Source: Comamonas terrae
GTDB lineage: Bacteria > Pseudomonadota > Gammaproteobacteria > Burkholderiales > Burkholderiaceae_C
DNA: 64,000 bases
Assembly (NCBI RefSeq): GCF_001544075.1
Contig: NZ_BCNT01000005.1
Span: forward strand, 310,001 to 374,000
Direction of reading: 5' to 3'
This document shows positions 61,614-64,000 of the stretch, piece after piece. Below the pieces are notes generated by a model. It searched no databases. It was given only the letters and a program-made list of their open reading frames with translations, and was not told where the DNA came from. How positions within the stretch are numbered: position 1 is the stretch's first letter; each line of letters starts with the position of its first letter. Both the position numbers and the translations under genes were made by a program.

Positions 61614-62513
61614 ATGAAGAAGCATTTGTTGGCCATCGCCGTGACGGCTCTGGCAGCCGGCAGCGTGTTTGCCCAGGCCAATGACACACTGGCCAAGATC
61701 AAGTCCACCGGCAGCGTGACTTTCGGTGTGCGCGAATCCTCGGGCCTTGGCTATACGCTGGGCAACGGCAAGTACGTGGGCTTCCATACCGAGATGGGCG
61801 AGCGCATCCTGCATGACATCCAGAAGCAGCTGGGCCTGGCCAAGCTGGAAATCAAGTACCAGCCTGTGACCTCGCAGAACCGCATTCCCCTGGTGCAGAA
61901 CGGTACCGTGGACATCGAGTGCGGCTCCACCACCAACAACCTGTCCCGCCAGAAGGATGCCGCCTTCGCCTACACCACCTACGTGGAGGAAGTGCGCATC
62001 GCCACCCGTGCCAATTCCGGCATCAACAGCATCAAGGACCTCAACGGCAAGACGCTGGTGACCACCACGGGCACGACCTCCGTGCAGACCCTGCGCAAGA
62101 ACAAGCGCGCCGACGGCCTGACCTTCAAGGAAGTCATGGGCAAGGACCACGCCGACAGCTTCCTGATGCTGGAAACCGGCCGTGCCGACGCCTTCATCAT
62201 GGACGGCTCCATCCTGGCCGCCAACATCTCCAAGTCCAAGAACCCCAGCGATTACAAGATCGTGGGTGAAGTGCTGTCGGTGGAGCCCATCGCCTGCATG
62301 ATGCGCAAGGATGACCCCGCCTTCAAGAAGGCCGTGGACGACTCCATCGTGCGCCAGATCAAGGACGGCTCGCTGGCCAAGCTGTACGACAAGTGGTTCA
62401 TGCAGCCGATTCCTCCGAACAACGTGAAGATCGGCCTGCCTCTGTCGGCCGCCACCAAGGAAGCCTGGGCGCATCCCAACGACAAGCCCATGGAAGAGTA
62501 CAAGGTGGACTGA
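61614..62513 (+). CDS. gltI: Glutamate/aspartate ABC transporter, periplasmic binding protein
   Basis: A 299-residue binding protein of family 3. Signal peptide MKKHLLAIAVTALAAGSVFA, cleaved near residue 20. The mature part has LAKIKSTGSVTFGVRESSGL, NRIPLVQNGTVDIECGSTTN (amino-acid binding), KTLVTTTGTTSVQTLRKN and LYDKWFMQPIPPNN. It captures glutamate and aspartate for the GltJK permease. AGGAGA precedes the ATG. A terminator-like hairpin follows and probably limits read-through to the permease genes. Confidence 0.94.
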   Translation: MKKHLLAIAVTALAAGSVFAQANDTLAKIKSTGSVTFGVRESSGLGYTLGNGKYVGFHTEMGERILHDIQKQLGLAKLEIKYQPVTSQNRIPLVQNGTVDIECGSTTNNLSRQKDAAFAYTTYVEEVRIATRANSGINSIKDLNGKTLVTTTGTTSVQTLRKNKRADGLTFKEVMGKDHADSFLMLETGRADAFIMDGSILAANISKSKNPSDYKIVGEVLSVEPIACMMRKDDPAFKKAVDDSIVRQIKDGSLAKLYDKWFMQPIPPNNVKIGLPLSAATKEAWAHPNDKPMEEYKVD

Positions 62514-62533
62514 TAGGTCCTGGCAATAGGTCG

Positions 62534-62569
62534 CGCCCCTTCGGCCGTTGTTGAAGGGGCGTTTTTGTT
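62534..62569 (+). terminator. Partial terminator between gltI and gltJ
   Basis: CGCCCCTTC pairs with GAAGGGGCG around a ten-base loop and is followed by TTTTTGTTG. It lies inside an expected operon, so it likely reduces rather than abolishes downstream transcription. Confidence 0.8.
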
Positions 62570-62630
62570 GCAGGGTGCCGGACAGCTCCGGCGCCCGTGC
62601 ATCTCCCGTAAAGATGAATGAGGTGCTCGT

Positions 62631-63383
62631 ATGAGTTGGGATTGGCAGGTGTTTTGCCAGGACACCATTACCCAAGAGGTCGGGCAAAGCTGTTTTGGAA
62701 AGAACGGCGACACCACCTACCTGGACTGGATGCTGTCCGCCTGGGGGTGGACGGTCTCCGTATCGCTGTTGTCATTGCTGGTGGCGCTTGTGCTGGGCGC
62801 CATCGTCGGCACGCTGCGCACGTTGCCGGACCGTCCATGGATCGTGCGGCTGGGCAATGCCTGGGTCGAACTGTTCCGCAATATTCCGCTGCTGGTGCAG
62901 ATCTTCGTCTGGTACCACGTGATCCCGTCGATCTTCCCGGCGCTCAAGAAGCTCGATGCCTTTGTGCTTGTGGTCTTCGCCATCGGGCTGTTCACCTCGG
63001 CGCGTATCGCCGAGCAGGTGCGCTCGGGCATCCAGGCCCTGCCGCGCGGCCAGCGCTATGCGGGCATGGCCATGGGCTTCACCACGTTCCAGACCTACCG
63101 CTATGTGCTGCTGCCCATGGCGTTTCGCATCATCATCCCGCCGCTGACCAGCGAGTCGATGAACGTGTTCAAGAATTCGTCGGTGGCGTTCGCCGTCTCG
63201 GTGGCCGAACTCACCATGTTTGCCATGCAGGCACAGGAGGAAACCGCGCGAGGCGTCGAGGTCTATCTCGCCGTGACGGCCCTCTATGTGATTTCTGCCC
63301 TTGTCATCAACCGCATCATGGCGTTCATTGAAAAGCGCTCGCGGGTTCCCGGTCTGATCGCAGCCAGCGGTGGAGGTCACTGA
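62631..63383 (+). CDS. gltJ: Glutamate/aspartate ABC transporter permease
   Basis: A 250-residue His/Glu/Gln/Arg-type permease. After a soluble lead (residues 1-35) come five hydrophobic helices. Family blocks: LGNAWVELFRNIPLLVQIFV, FTSARIAEQVRSGIQALPRG and QRYAGMAMGFTTFQTYRYVL (EAA loop), then LTSESMNVFKNSSVAFAVSV. It forms the membrane channel with GltK. Start at 62631 is the only reasonable ATG with the family N-terminus. The gltK start follows the stop by two bases. Confidence 0.93.
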   Translation: MSWDWQVFCQDTITQEVGQSCFGKNGDTTYLDWMLSAWGWTVSVSLLSLLVALVLGAIVGTLRTLPDRPWIVRLGNAWVELFRNIPLLVQIFVWYHVIPSIFPALKKLDAFVLVVFAIGLFTSARIAEQVRSGIQALPRGQRYAGMAMGFTTFQTYRYVLLPMAFRIIIPPLTSESMNVFKNSSVAFAVSVAELTMFAMQAQEETARGVEVYLAVTALYVISALVINRIMAFIEKRSRVPGLIAASGGGH

Positions 63384-63385
63384 AA

Positions 63386-64000
63386 ATGGATCTGCATCTC
63401 GATTGGTCATTCTTTTCCTGGGACCTGTTCAGCAACTATGTCTGGAAGGGCTTCAAGTACAGCGTTCTGCTGACCGTGATCGCCACGCTGGGCGGCATCT
63501 TCTTCGGCACGCTGCTGGCGCTGATGCGCCTGTCGGGCAAGAAGTGGCTGGACCTGCCGGCCACCATCTATGTCAACGGCATGCGTTCGATTCCGCTGGT
63601 GATGGTGATCCTGTGGTTCTTCCTGCTGGTGCCGATGATCATCGGCGAGCCCATCGGCGCGGAGACTTCGGCCATCGTCACCTTCGTGGCGTTCGAGGCG
63701 GCCTACTTCTCCGAGATCATGCGCGCGGGCATCCAGTCGATTCCGCGCGGCCAGGTTTTCGCGGGCCAGGCGCTGGGCATGACCTACGGCCAGAACATGC
63801 GTCTGGTGGTGCTGCCTCAGGCCTTCCGCAACATGCTGCCCGTGCTGCTGACACAGACCATCATCCTGTTCCAGGACACCTCGCTGGTCTACGCCATCGG
63901 CGCCTACGACATGCTCAAGGGCTTCGACATCGCCGGCAAGAACTACGGCCGTCCCGTGGAGTCCTACCTCACGGCCGCCGTGACCTACTTCGTGATCTGC
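63386..64000 (+). CDS. gltK: Glutamate/aspartate ABC transporter permease, truncated by window end
   Basis: The open frame starts at ATG 63386, two bases after the gltJ stop, and has no stop to the end of the window; 205 codons are present. It reads MDLHLDWSFFSWDLFSNYVW, then MRSIPLVMVILWFFLLVPMI, the EAA loop EIMRAGIQSIPRGQVFAGQA and LPQAFRNMLPVLLTQTIILF. It is the second permease subunit. The 3' end and probably the gltL ATPase lie outside. Confidence 0.93.
   Translation, partial: MDLHLDWSFFSWDLFSNYVWKGFKYSVLLTVIATLGGIFFGTLLALMRLSGKKWLDLPATIYVNGMRSIPLVMVILWFFLLVPMIIGEPIGAETSAIVTFVAFEAAYFSEIMRAGIQSIPRGQVFAGQALGMTYGQNMRLVVLPQAFRNMLPVLLTQTIILFQDTSLVYAIGAYDMLKGFDIAGKNYGRPVESYLTAAVTYFVIC

Overview
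The window looks like a chromosomal stretch of a Comamonadaceae betaproteobacterium, most like Comamonas or a close relative (Delftia, Acidovorax). This rests on high-GC codon use, a glyQ-glyS / argB / slmA-type backbone, a van/iva-type aromatic demethylase cluster, tripartite carboxylate transporters, and two families of interspersed repeats that I associate with this family. The genus is an inference from gene content, not from a search. I found no rRNA, tRNA, CRISPR array, insertion sequence or prophage.

Layout. 1-848: end of a dTDP-rhamnose operon (rmlA 3' end, rmlC). 871-7221: a LysR regulator divergent from a 2-aminoethylphosphonate ABC importer (binding protein, ATPase, fused double permease) and a FAD amine oxidase. 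7228-9580: a two-gene unit, a double zinc-ribbon membrane protein and an SPFH protein. 9979-13109: glyQ-glyS. 13110-28766: a surface polysaccharide (O-antigen or capsule) cluster with a sharply AT-rich left half (Wzx flippase, EpsG-like Wzy, four glycosyl- or phosphoglycosyl-transferases), an asparagine-synthase-like amidotransferase, WbpO/TviB and WbpP/TviC enzymes for UDP-GalNAcA, and a PglC/PglD/PglE/PglF-like set for UDP-N,N'-diacetylbacillosamine. 28878-33185: argB, a TctD/TctE-like two-component pair and an SlmA-like TetR protein. 33448-43860: a TetR regulator followed by a long beta-oxidation operon (acyl-CoA dehydrogenase, FadN-like, thiolase, enoyl-CoA hydratase/isomerase, two hot-dog thioesterases, an alpha/beta hydrolase and a DUF2147 protein). 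43974-49226: MATE exporter with MarR regulator, bactofilin, YciA thioesterase and an Atm1-type ABC exporter. 49398-55550: GntR regulator, two Rieske oxygenases, a MarR regulator, an aromatic-acid MFS importer and a single reductase, read as a vanillate/isovanillate demethylation locus. 55659-61190: hydroxyacid dehydrogenase, a TRAP transporter and a HypT-like LysR regulator. 61614-64000: glutamate/aspartate ABC importer (gltI, gltJ, truncated gltK).

How genes work together. The polysaccharide cluster is consistent with a repeat unit started on undecaprenyl phosphate by a diNAcBac phosphotransferase and extended with GalNAcA, possibly amidated. The metabolic islands each pair an importer with catabolic enzymes and their own regulator. 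Several regulators have palindromes at their promoters that I propose as operators.

The most unusual signals are non-coding. One GC-rich repeat family occurs five times and each time lies at or close behind a stop codon in the sense direction. A second family of nested palindromes occurs six times between genes. A REP-like hairpin is inserted in frame inside the asparagine-synthase gene. An 87-bp offset duplication covers the start codon of a thioesterase gene. A 22-codon leader ORF is stop/start coupled to the aromatic-acid importer.
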